Shown here: positions 11,666 to 22,565 of the stretch, in pieces | Layout of the letters: each line of letters opens with the position of its first letter | Numbering within the stretch: position 1 is the stretch's first letter | Assembly (NCBI GenBank): GCA_023525715.1 | Contig: CM042016.1 | Span: 82,666,882 to 82,730,881 of the forward strand | Length of the DNA stretch: 64,000 nucleotides | Reading direction: 5' to 3' | Origin: Cichorium intybus | Lineage: Eukaryota; Streptophyta; Magnoliopsida; Asterales; Asteraceae | Position numbers and translations under genes: made by a program | The notes under the pieces: model-generated | The model's database searches: none | The model's input: the letters and a program-made list of their open reading frames with translations, nothing else | What the model was told of the DNA's origin: nothing

Positions 11666-12432
11666 TGAAGGGTTTTGAACAATCTATGAACTATAAAATT
11701 CCTAAGTTCACATGCAACCCTAAAAAAGATATATGTTTTCTTCTATGAACATATAATAATAAAACCTAAGGCCAACATTTATTTCTAAAGTCAAAACAAG
11801 AATTCACCAACCTTTTGATCTTGTTCTTGAAGCTAACACCAAAGAGATCCAACCTCAAATGAAGTCACACCCAAGCTAAGGAGGAGAGAATCCAGCAGAG
11901 TTTCAGAGAGCAGAGAGAGGCGTGAAAAAGGAGGAACCAGGAGGTTCCTTTTATAGCCTTTTAGGGTTACAGCTGAAACCCTAAAGGAGCCTCCTTAGTG
12001 GGCAAGCCTGTTGACCACATGGACCCGATCCTCTAAACCCTAATTAGGGTTTTCGCCAACCTTGGGAAGAGCCTCCAAGGTGGCGCCAAATCTAGCCCCT
12101 GACTTCTGGTTTGCCAGTTGTTCAACTATTGAACAATTACAAACCAGCCCCTGTACTTTTAATTAATTAATTTAATCTCCAAATTAAATCCAATTAATTC
12201 TAGATTAATTTCTAATTAATTATTATAGTTTCTAATTAATATATCAACACTTAAATATATTAATAAACTATTTATTTATTTCTATTGATTTATTAAACAA
12301 TTAATAAATCAACGATTCACTCTACTGAACTCTACACTAATCCTCCAGCTATGAGGGCAACCCAAATGGACTTTGCTTCAATTAACAAGATAAATACAAT
12401 TATAAGTCATGGCTTAGACACCAAATCCAACA
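11666..12432 (-). repeat. 3' LTR of copia B
   Basis: Plus-strand edges TGAAGGGTTTTG and AATCCAACA; matches 32827-33588 over its length. Minus-strand TATAAAAG lies at 11948-11955. The minus-strand start TGTTGGATTTGGTGTC resembles the LTR of C, so B and C are sister families. Confidence 0.93.
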
Positions 12433-13286
12433 GTCTCCCACTTGGATAAGTCTATGACCTTAATTGTCCATTTACCTTCTGATTAATCTCAGTTTCCTAG
12501 AAATTGTTCCTGAACTCTGACCTAGTCAGTTCTGTCCAAAGATAAGTGATCAGATGATCCTCCGTCCAACAAGATATTTTTAGACTCAAGACATGGATTA
12601 AGATCAATATTGGTCCGATAATCTGATTCTCGATTTCCGATCTGCTTATGACTTTAAGACTACTAATTGAACACATCAATTTAGTCCCGATTGGCCAACA
12701 CTTTCAGTCAACTTCAAAATCATCGAGAGGCCTACAGATATCTGTTTCCCATTGGGTCAGGGGACAGATAAGTTTCGACTTATATGACTATACCTTTTAC
12801 CAGTCAGAATACTCACAACAATGCATTTTATAACATCGAGTTATCGGTGCGTTTTCACATTATCAATGAGCAACTGCCTCGCAAATAACAGATCATATCT
12901 CTCCACTTAAAGATCAAAGGATATTATCGTCTTAACATTGCTCGTGATATAATCCATGAAGCAATCTCTTAAGTGCGGGTTTATCCAATACTCAAATCTC
13001 AATTTTCTAAGTACTCATGAACGTTGTAGCAGTCTTACTGCAATGTCTAACTCCTTAGACAATCTACAACCGATTCATGACTGTCTTCGTTCATACTTAC
13101 TCCCTAACAGTATGATCGACTGTGGAGTTTTAAATAATCTAATTATTCAGGAAGTTTTAAACATGGAAAAACTGAAACACAATAATAAACAATTGAAAAA
13201 GGTAGTAAACAATACCAATTTATAAATCTCTATTATAAAACCACCAAGTCAATTACATTTATACTGTTACAAGTTTCAAAATCTAT
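12433..13286 (-). other. PPT and long 3' untranslated region of copia B
   Basis: The minus strand ends with CCAAGTGGGAGAC (PPT, about 12433-12445) next to the 3' LTR. The rest is non-coding between RNase H and LTR. The same 0.8-0.95 kb block exists in C (40061-40868) and E (25004-25976), so this long 3' region is a family character. Confidence 0.8.
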
Positions 13287-14820
13287 CTAATTATTAAAAC
13301 TAATATCATCCTTCAGTCCAATGCTCCGAGCATGCTAATTGTGCTTGATCCTGCTCAGTGCCTTAGTCAAAGGATCTGCAGGATTGTCTTCTGATGATAC
13401 TCTCTTAACCAGTAAGTGACCTTCTTCCACGCGATGTCGAATGTAATGGTATTTTCTGTCGATATGTCTGGACTTTCCATGATCTCGCGGTTCCTTTGTC
13501 AAAGCGACCGCTCCTTCATTATTGCAGAATAGTTCCATCGGCTCTGAATGCTCGGGACAACTCCAAGGTCACCGATAAAGTTCTTCAGCCAAGCCGCTTC
13601 CTTAGACGCTTCACTCGCTGCAATGTACTCTGATTCGCACGTTGAATCAGCCACCGTTTCTTGCTTGGAACTTTTCCAAGTGACCGCTCCACCGTTGAGA
13701 AGAAACACCCAGCCCGACTAAGACCGACCACTGTCTATATCTGTCTGGAAACTAGCATCTGTATATCCACTAACTTTCAAGTCATCACTGCCACCAAGGT
13801 CTAACACCATGTTCTTTGTCCTTCGCAAGTACTTGAGTATGTTCTTAACAGCTATCCAGTATGCCCTTCCAGGATTACCCTAGAACCGACTAACCTGCTC
13901 AAGGCAAAGGATACATCGGGGCGAGTACATGTCATAACGTACATGATCGAGCCTACTACCAAAGCATAAGGTACCCAACTCATCTCAACAATTTCCTCAT
14001 CGGTACTCGGGCTTTGAGTCTTACTCAACTTGGCATTACTTTGGATAGGTAGCTCTCCGTTCTTGGAATTTTCCATACTAAACCTCTTTAGTACCTTTTC
14101 CAAGTATGTACACTGATTCAGGCCTATTAACTTTTTCTTTCTATCTCTTAGTATCCTTATCCCGAGAATATAAGCAGCTTCTCCAAGGTCTTTCATGGCG
14201 AAACACTTCCCGAGCCAAGACTTGACATCTTGCAAGGTCAGAATATCGTTTCCCATGAGTAGTATGTCATCAACATACAACACCAGAAAAGTGACTATAC
14301 TCCCACTAGCCTTGACATATACACACGACTCATCTTCACTTCTAGAGAAACCAAACTCTTTGACTTTCTCATAGAAGCAGAGATTCCAGCTGCGAGAAGC
14401 TTGTTTCAATCCGTAGATTGATCTTTCAAGCTTACACACTTTATCAGGGTGCTTTGTGTCTACAAAACCCTCTGGCTGATTTATGTAAACATCCTCAGTC
14501 AGTTTCCCATTAAGGAAAGTGGTTTTGACATCCATCTGCCAAATTTCATAATCATGAAATGCAACTTTGGCAAGCATTATCCTAATTGACTTAATCTTGG
14601 CTACTGGTGACAAGGTTTCATCATAGTCAACCCCCGGGGTTTGAGTGAATCCCTTCGCAACCAGCCGAGCTTTATAAGTGTGTACTTTGCCATCCATGTC
14701 GGTCTTCTTCTTGAAGATCCACTTGCACCCGACTGTCTTATGACCCGACACATTGTCAACCAAGTTCCAAACTTGATTGTCATACATGGACTTAATCTCG
14801 CTATCCATTGCCTCTTTCCA
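13287..14820 (-). pseudogene. Copia RT and RNase H (element B)
   Basis: RT from 14808 leftward: DNQVWNLVDN, GCKWIFKKKTDMDGKV, YKARLVAKGFTQTPGVDYDE, MDVKTTFLNG, SIYGLKQASRSWN, VLYVDDILLMGND (YVDD catalytic site), TRPDVSFALSR. RNase H follows: NGGAVTWKSSKQETVADST, SEYIAASEASKEAAWL, then KEPRDHGKSRHIDRKYH. Defects: a TAA before WKEA near 14822, a frame loss around 13850, a 1-bp loss near 13545 after VPSIQ (E keeps EPLELFCDN there), and a TAG after SRIKHN. The end is set by analogy to C at about 13287. Confidence 0.88.
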
Positions 14821-15956
14821 TTAGGCAGACTCGGGGCCCGCCACTGCTTCACGGTAGTTAACTGGTTCATCCAAATTTGTTAGTGTACGATCACTGACAA
14901 ACGTATCACCATCCGTAGTTATATGGAAACCATAAAACTCGGGTGGCATGCTAACACTACCCGAATGCTTAAGGGGCAATGATATGTCAGTTGGTCCAAC
15001 AGGAACTTCTTCCTCATGTTGGTGGCTAGTTTCTCCTAAGGTTGTTTCATCGGGCGTCTCCTGAATTTCTTCGAGATCAACCGTACTCCCACTGTCCTCT
15101 TTGGAAATGAGCTCTCTCTCTCGAAAGACTCCTCGTCTAGCTACAAAGACCACGTCATCGCTCATTCTGTAGAACAAGTATCCAAATGACTGTTTCGGGT
15201 ATCCGATAAAATAACACCTTTCTCTTCTTTCTGCTAGTTTGTCTTGAGTCTCTCGTCTCACAAAAGCCTCACAACCCCAGACTTTAATGTGTGCTAACGA
15301 GGGAACTTTCCCCGTCCACATCTCGTGCGGTGTTTTTGCAACCTTCTTGGTTGGGACAAGGTTAAGGATATAGGCGGCAGTCTCTAAGGCATACCCCCAG
15401 AAATGAATTGGAAGCGAAGCTCGATTCATCATGGAACGAACCATGTCCAACAAGGTTCGGTTTCGCTTTTCAACAACACCGTTCAATTGTGGTGTTCTTG
15501 GAGGCGACAACTGTGAAACAATTCCACATTCCTTAAGATAATCAAGAAACTCGATACTAAGATACTACCGCCTCTGTCGGATCTAAGCATCTTTATCTTT
15601 CTGCCCAGTTGATTTTGTACTTCGCTTTTAAACTCTTTGAACTTTTCAAAGTTATCTAATTTGTGTTTGATTAAGTAGATATACCGATATCTACTAAAAT
15701 CATCAGTAAAGGTCACATAGAACCGCGTGCCATCTTTTATGGTTGTTCTGAAGGGACCACACACATCTGTGTGTATGATATCCAACAAACCTTCACCTCT
15801 TTCAAAGGAACCTTTGAATGGTGATTTTGTCATCTTTCCAAGTAAACAAGATTCGCATACATCGTCCGATTTGAGGTCGAACGATTCCAACACACCATCC
15901 TTTTGGAGTTGGGCGATGCGTTTCTTATTAATATGGCCAAGGCGACAGTGCCACAA
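14821..15956 (-). pseudogene. Copia integrase (element B)
   Basis: Pre-integrase zinc domain MWHCRLGHINKKRIAQLQ with CESCLLGK, then core HTDVCGPF, DDFSRYRYIYL, MLRSDRGG. After a frame change: PPRTPQLNGVVEKRNRTLL. The D-D-E residues are present but in two frames; a 1-bp deletion at about 15565 separates them (GGCGGTGAG in C, GGCGGTAG here). The C-terminal segment HEMWTGKVPSLAHIKVWGCEAF and a long linker lead into RT. Confidence 0.88.
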
Positions 15957-15967
15957 ATACGCCTTTT

Positions 15968-17299
15968 CTATACCGTCCGAAGAATCAATATGTAATACAT
16001 TTTACCATAATTATAAACACACATAATAGTCTCATACACTCCATCACAAGACATAGCATTAGAAATAAAAACATCATTTTTGAAAACTGAAATTGAACCA
16101 TTCAATTTATTAAAATCATAATAAAAGCATTGTTTGAACAATGCATGAAAATAAATTATGTTCTTTGCCATATCAGGCGAATAGCAACAATTATTTAAAT
16201 CTAGATTAACTCCACTACTAAGCACTAGTCTATAGACACCGATCTTGGTAACATATGACGTTCGCCTTTTGCCCGTGACCAGGTTCAATCTACCGTGCTC
16301 CAGCTCCCTACTTTCCTTTAGGCCCTGCAAATCAGAACATATATGAAAACCACATCCGGTATCAAGGACCCAAGAACAGGAAGAAGATGAGTTATTAGAT
16401 ACATAGTAAGTACCTGCTTGTGATGGCTTCACTTTGCCATCCTTGATATCCTGCAAGTACCTGGGGCAGCTTCTCTTCTAGTGACCCTTTTCTTTGCAGT
16501 AAAAGTAGTCGGCTTCCTTGGGATTCATGACATGCGGAATGCCAGAAGACTTGGCTCTCGGGGCACTACTAGATGACCCGACATGAACCTTTTCCCTTTA
16601 GTTTTGCTTCGGAGTGCCCTTCCTTTTCTTTCCTCTGCCAGAGTCGATAGCCAGAACTAGGTAAGGAGTTTAGCACTATGTCAACAGCTAAATCCTCATG
16701 AACAGGTATTTCTAGCTTCCTAAGCCTTTCCACATAACCTTGCATCCTTTACACGTGAGTGCAGATGGACTCTCCATCCTTAGGCTAGCCGTTAGTGAAA
16801 GCTTTTACAACCACACGCCTTTCGATGCGGAATGCCAGAAGACTTGGCTCTTGGGGCACTACTAGATGACCCGACATGAACCTTTTCCCTCTAGTTTTGC
16901 TTCGGAGGGCCCTTCCTTTTCTTTCCTTTGCCAGAGTCGATAGCCAGAACTGGGTAAGGAGTTTAGCACTATGTCAACAGCTAAATCCTCATGAACAGGC
17001 ATTTCTAGCTTCCTAAGCCTTTCCACATAACCTTGCATCCTTTGCACGTGAGTGCAGATGGACTCTCCATCCTTAGGCTAGCCGTTAGTGAAAGCTTTTA
17101 CAACCACACGCCTTTCGATGCGCTCTTGCATGCGAAACTTTTCCACGAGCTCTTTGTGCATTCCGTAAGGCTAGTAGTCCTCATAAATCCTCTGCAGTTC
17201 GGGGTTCATGGTGGCGATCATGATGCATGCCACTTTGGTCATATCATCCGAGTGTTTTTGGTACGAGGCGATTTCCTCGGGAGTAGCGGTATCTGGGTC
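15968..17299 (-). pseudogene. Copia gag C-terminal half and protease (element B), with internal duplication
   Basis: Protease site WVLDTGCGFHICSDLQ lies on the minus strand near 16370. Upstream, the zinc-knuckle region near 16490 is degraded, and the gag blocks MQRMQGYVERLRKLEMPV and NSLPS occur twice because of a 293-bp tandem duplication. Relative to C, about 40 residues between NSLPS and the Lys-rich GPP linker are deleted in both copies, so the deletion came first. The gag frame ends at 17299, at the AACCT target of N, and resumes at 23549. Confidence 0.82.
16532..17117. repeat. 293-bp tandem duplication inside gag of B
   Basis: 16532-16824 repeats at 16825-17117 with only a few base differences. 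The junction shares ATGCG microhomology. It is absent from the gag of C and E, so it arose in B itself. Confidence 0.9.
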
Positions 17300-17304
17300 A
17301 ACCT

Positions 17305-18289
17305 TGCCACGCCTAGGTCGTCGTGCGGTCAAAAATAGTAAAATAAACCTAACACACACTAGTATAGTGGTAGTTAGGGTTGATCCACAGGAGTTACGTG
17401 GTCAAGGTAGGCAACAGATTACCAACTGTAGTGTCACTCTACAGCCAGATGATCTAGTTTCCGACTTTTACCAAATACAATCCCAAAAATCACAATCATT
17501 CAACAATTCCAACACAAGCATTAACTAAACTAAACCAAAACCAATAACTAACCCTAATCACTTACTGAAATCAGAAGTATAACGCATAAGTAATCAAGAT
17601 CAAATCAACACAATCACACATTCAAACATCCAAATGCATCCAAGAGCATAAAAACCATAAAAAGAGCATTTAACACTAACCGAATGATTAATTATTAAAA
17701 ACTCAGATCCACTTGTTCCAAAACAGAATACATAAAATTCAAAAACTAAGACCTAATGCCAATGGTTGTCACACCCAATAACACTAGCCAAAGCTATTAA
17801 AGCTACTAAACTAATTGGAAATTAAAAGAGAAAAACATAAAATACCAATTATGGTTGCTGAAAACTGAAACTCTGAGTCAAAGAAGCCTTGGGAGTCGTT
17901 CCTATGCCAGGTCTTTGCTGCATTTTTCAACCTAGAACCCTCTATTTATAGTTTTGAAAAATAAAAGACCGCGCCGTGCGCACTTAAATTCCGCGGCGCG
18001 CGTGCTGGTTTATCCCCGTTTCTTCGGCATTTGAATCTTCTCCACCGCCTCATTGCCGAGTCAGCGCGTCGTGCCCTTGTACATACCCGCGGCGCGTGTG
18101 CGAATTTGACTGTTTTGTCTTTATCTTCAAACTTCTTCCATTTTGTACGCTTTTAGTCCCTGTTTACATCATTTCTTTCCAAACAAGCACTCACACAAAA
18201 AGAGAGAATACCACATCATATATGATATAAATTCACCAAGAATAGGGCTCAACAACGACTAGGATACTTGATATTACTAGGCGTTGTCA
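17305..18289 (-). repeat. 3' LTR of element N
   Basis: Plus edges TGCCACGCC...GCGTTGTCA (TGACA mutated to TGCCA at the outer end). Repeats at 22566-23548. Includes a minus-strand TATAAATAG near 17941-17950 and CG-rich boxes at about 17968-18110. Confidence 0.93.
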
Positions 18290-19268
18290 AACACCCCACA
18301 CTTGTGCCTTGCTTGTCCCCAAGCAAGAGAGTTTTTAACAAATTCTAATAGAGACTCAAACAATTTTTGAATGTGTTCAATTTCAAAGCTTATTGCCCTA
18401 CGAGTTAGAATGAAATAGTTTGTGAAAACATAACCAGAATATTCTTTGGAATTCATGAATTTCTAGAGAACCCTTGATTACAAATTTTCTGTCCACAATG
18501 AAGTGTACATACTCATTCAGATTCTAAAGGCCATTAAGGAATTATCCATGACTTTCGATGTTGTCCGTGTAGCGAGCTTTCAAAAATACCATCGCAGACC
18601 AGACGATCTTAGGTGGTAAGGTGCATAAGGCCCACCCATTTTAGACCTACCGGCTCGAACAACAAAGGCCACTGATTGACAGTCCCTTCCTAAATTCCAA
18701 TCCTAAAACACTCCAATCTTCTAACTCCTACAACTCAACTTATTTGACTAAACTCATAGCATGATAACAACTAAACAGTATTTCTTGAAAAATACCAATG
18801 CTATAAACATTCACAAACTATTCGTTTCAAAATTACAATCTAGTAAGAATTTTGAAAATGACTCATTTCCCGCAAAAATTTCAAAAAACACTTTTTCGAC
18901 CGTCCACACCCCACACTTAAAACCGTACAACGTCCCCGTTGTACATAAAAATAGATTCAAATCAAGGGAGAAAGAGTTACCCCTTAGATGGTAGATTGCT
19001 TGATTGTCATAAGTACAAAAACACGAACAAAAGTCCACGACTCAGTAATTCAGGAGTTGTAGCGCAACAGTGAAACACGCCGGTGGTCAAGGCAAGTGGA
19101 GGGGGCACGGTGACCCCACACTTGCTTTAGACAAATAACACCTGCAATGATGATGATAATATCTTCCTAATTACTCCTAAGAAATAATGTACCTAATCTA
19201 TAAAAGATGGGTTGCCTCCCAACAAGCGCTAAGTTTAACGTCTTCAGCCAGACAAATTATTCCTGCTC
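18290..19268 (-). other. 3' untranslated region and polypurine tract of N
   Basis: Non-coding. The PPT (minus AAGTGTGGGGTG) is at 18292-18303, beside the LTR. The identical 12-mer recurs at 18907-18918, and 11 of 12 bases recur at 19113-19123. A perfect 8-bp-stem hairpin (GTACAACG, loop TCCC) is at 18925-18944. A block reading GGGTTGCCTCCCAACAAGCG lies at about 19208-19227 just past the coding end; from memory, similar blocks occur in other Athila/Tat-like 3' regions. Confidence 0.75.
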
Positions 19269-19733
19269 CTACTTTTCTTGGTTTTCTTGTGGTATCATCT
19301 TATAGTCCGGTGTGAAATTGTGGACCATCATTGCCAGTAATGAAGTCAACTGTATCATCTTATCACTAACCTGGCTAATCCATTGCTATTGCGCTTCCAG
19401 AAGTTGAAAGACCTTCGCTTCCCTATCCCTTGCATCCTTCTCATATTGCTGATGCCTTGTCTCCAGCATTTCTATCATCTCCAGCAGCTACTCCTTGTCA
19501 ATGGTGGACAATGGATGCTCTTTTGTTTCCTTCAAAATTTCTTCTTTTCCTCCTTCTCCTGTTCGGGTCCATATTTTTCCTTCGTCGCTGATCCCTGGTT
19601 CCATCAGCGGACTGCTGCTCCAATACTTGTCATCGTACCCTTGAGGTAGAGATATAGGACTCCCAAACATATTTAACCTTCGTTTCCTATACCCAAAAAA
19701 GATGTCTAAGTCTCCCGTTTTTGCAGTCAACAA
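19269..19733 (-). pseudogene. C-terminal coiled-coil-like segment after protease in N
   Basis: After a 1-bp frame change near 19720, the minus strand reads on as GDLDIFFGYRKRRLNMFGSP, an acidic stretch, then a helix-rich Leu/Met/Gln segment (LLEMIEMLETRHQQYEKDA, REAKVFQLLEAQ, QVSDKMIQLTSLLAMM) and ends at TAG 19269-19271. Two stops (TAG at 19488, TAG near 19400) are CAG-type. This is where RT should begin in an autonomous element. I recognise no catalytic motif; heptad-like Leu/Ile/Met spacing suggests a coiled coil. Coding nature is inferred from frame continuity with the protease. Confidence 0.65.
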
Positions 19734-22365
19734 CGGCGCCGGCGGTAGCCAAAAATAGACGTCCTAGTATCAGCGCAGGCGCGTCCTCCTGACTCTCGTA
19801 TTCCATAACTAAGAAGTCTCTAGGGTAGAAGAAATCCCCAACTTTCACTATGACATTGGTCAACTTACCTCGGGATACGTTGGTTGACTGATCAGCCAGC
19901 TGTAATACTGTCTTTGCCGGCTCTAACTCCTCATTCTTGTATTTATCGTACAAGTATCCCGGTAGCACATTCACGCTTGCCCCCAAATCCAACAAGGTAT
20001 TCCTAATGACAACATCTCCTACCGTGGCAGTAATCAGAGGCGATCCAGGATCCCTCTCCTTTTTGGGCAGCATTCCCAACAATGCCTCACTAGCCTTGAT
20101 TGTCAACATCACAGTGTCAGGTGTGGGAGTCTTGCTTTTTCCATTTTTCTCACACATCTCCTGAAGAATTCTTGTATCCTCAGGAGCGTTCTTAAGCTCA
20201 TCCCACAAAGGTTGGTTCATTGATGGACCAGTTGATTTATTTGGCACTTCCTGCTTTTTATTTTCCTTCTTACCCTTCTTCCTTTGTTTAATTCCAGCTA
20301 CGATTGGCCGCTCCTCCTCTTAGACATCCTTGTCCTTCTTTAGTTGAGGTTCCGTCTCAACCTGAATTTCCTTTTCCTCCTTTTTAACTTGAACTTTTTC
20401 GACTTCAACATCGACATCTTCCTTGATTTGACTTTCATCCTTATCTTCATTCTCTCTATTCGGACCCTCAATTTTACTTTCATGACCTAGCAAATCTTCC
20501 ATGGTCACCTTCCTCCATTCTGAGTCAACAGCATTGACATGCTCCTTTCCTGCTCGCTGAGTATGGTTCGGGTTGATTTCCGTGGTGCTAGGCAGCTTAC
20601 CATTGTCTCTCTTTTGTTGATCTTCATCTATCTAAGAGATCTGCCTTTCCATTTTGGCGATGGCCTTGGCATTGGCCTGAGACTGCTGCTGCATGGTGTT
20701 AAACATCTCGTACATCTTTGCGGTCAAATCTTCCTGAGTTCCTGAGGCAGTGTTATTGCGGGCATTAGTCGGTCCCCTGTTGTTGTTGTTACCGCTCCCA
20801 CTTGCGTTGCCATTGTTGTTTGCTGGTTGATACTGCCTGGACTGATTTGATGACTAGCCTTGATAATTGTTCTGTCTTTGATTGTTGAAATTTTGTTGAC
20901 CCTGGTTGTACGGTCTATAAGGTCATCCATTATGGTGTTGACCTTGACCCTGACCATAAACTTGATTTGCCTCCTGCGTTCTTTGTCCTCCCTATTGTTG
21001 AGTCTGAGGTCCGTTCTGTAGAGTAGACATCAGTCTATCAAACATCTTGTTTAGCTCGCTTATTTCCTTCTTGACCTCTTTCCTCCAGTCTGCATCAGCT
21101 CCTACTGCTGCAGCTGTATCTACCGTCTTTCTAGTAGAGAAATTCGCCTTGGATCCATTGCTCAATTGCTCCAAAAATTTCCAACCCTCATCAGGATCCA
21201 TCATCATGATAGTGCCACTGGACGATGCGTTGATCATTGCCTGATTCGTCTCATTCGCCCCTTCAAAGAAATGCCTAACCAACTGCCACTTCAGAATATC
21301 GTGATGAGGGCATGACCTCATCAACTCCTTCAAACGATCCAAAGCTTCGTGAAAAGCTTCTCCAGGCTTTTGTTGAAAATTCTGGATGGCTCTCCTAATC
21401 TCCATCGTCTTACTCGCCGGATATAACTCTTGCAAGAATTTAGCTTTGAGCTGGTCCCAAGTAGTGATACTATTGGATTGAAGAGACGTGAACCAATACT
21501 TGGCCTTGTCTTTCAAAGTGAACAGGAACAACCTTAACCTAAAAATATTCTTATTCGTGTTCCTAGGGGTATTGGTATTTGCTATCGCCATGAACTCATA
21601 CAAGTGATTGTATGGATCATCCTGTTTATATCCCCTAAATTCAGGCAATATTCCTAAGAGTTGTGGTCTAATTTCTACCTGAGTGTCTACATCATCTGGA
21701 ATATAAATGGGCGATGAATCATCGTACTCCCGCGGTTGGAAGTGCGATGCAACCGACTGCCCTCTCGGTTGTGCAAAGTACAAAGGTCTAACTAGATTAC
21801 AGTTATATTGATGATCATTGTTGTACCCTTGCTGACCTTGCGGTGGTTGTTGCTGTGTTGCTTTTTATGGAGGTCCCCGACCTCGGTTCCATTGTTGCTG
21901 TGGTTGCTGCTGCTACGGAACCCATCCTTCTTTCTCGTCCTCATAGCTCTGCTCAACCTCCTGATACTGGTATTGCTACTGCTGTGGAGGTTGTGGTTAA
22001 TATGGTTGTTGTGGTATGGGTTGAAAGGTGGTTTGTGGTTTGAAAATTAATTGCGGTTGTGACGGTTGTGATTGTGGTTGAGAAATGATAGTGTGCTGCA
22101 TGGTCACTGGGGTGCCATCATGGGTCGAACCTCTCCAAGACATAGCAGATGTGAAAGGGTTTGTAGATTGTGGTTGAAATGGTGGAACAGAAGGCGGAGT
22201 GCATGAAGGTATTGATGCGCGGGCTGAAACCGCACCACCAGTAGCACTCGTGCTCCCAAACTGAAATTCTGAAAGCGGAGGTATAAATGGAACTGCCCCC
22301 GTTGCCTCACCCGAAGGTTCCTAGGCAACATTCTCTAAACTACTACTAACATGACTAAAACTCAT
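19687..22365 (-). pseudogene. Gag-protease polyprotein of N (Athila/Tat-like)
   Basis: One frame from ATG 22365 (MSFSHVSSSL) to the protease end. Order: Pro/Gln-rich N-terminus; retrotransposon gag core (QLLGILPEFRGYKQDDPYNH, AKYWFTSLQSNSITTWDQL, FLQELYPASKT, GEAFHEALDRLKELMRSCPH); coil WRKEVKKEISELNKMFDRLM; Gln/Asn-rich stretch (about 20750-20990) where a CCHC knuckle is normally expected but none is seen; helix TAKMYEMFNTMQQQSQANA; acidic Glu/Lys linker; protease with active site LLDLGASVNVLPGYLYDKY and ALILGRLFLATAGAVVDCKN (DLG replaces DTG/DSG). In-frame stops at 20992, 20320 and several in the Gln-rich parts are TAG/TGA/TAA of C-to-T type. Confidence 0.88.
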
Positions 22366-22560
22366 TGTACCTAAATGCAACACGCAAGGGTGATAACTGC
22401 CCACCCCGACGGGTACGCATACACTAGTGCAACACGCTCGTCAAAATCAAAGAGGAAAATACTAACCAACTAAAATCTCAATATCAAAACTAAAAACCAG
22501 AAACTAAAAGTCCTACAGATCGCCTACTCTTAAGCTCAAAATTCCCCGGCAACGGCGCCA
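22366..22560 (-). other. Short leader and Asp-tRNA primer-binding site of N
   Basis: PBS (minus TGGCGCCGTTGCCGGGGA) at 22543-22560, five bases from the LTR. The leader to the gag ATG is only about 180 bp, much shorter than the 1.2-1.3 kb copia leaders nearby. Confidence 0.88.
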
Positions 22561-22565
22561 AAATT

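Noticed and set aside
12956..13225. 89-codon plus-strand ORF
   Set aside because: Antisense in the conserved 3' non-coding region of copia B; not kept open in C or E.
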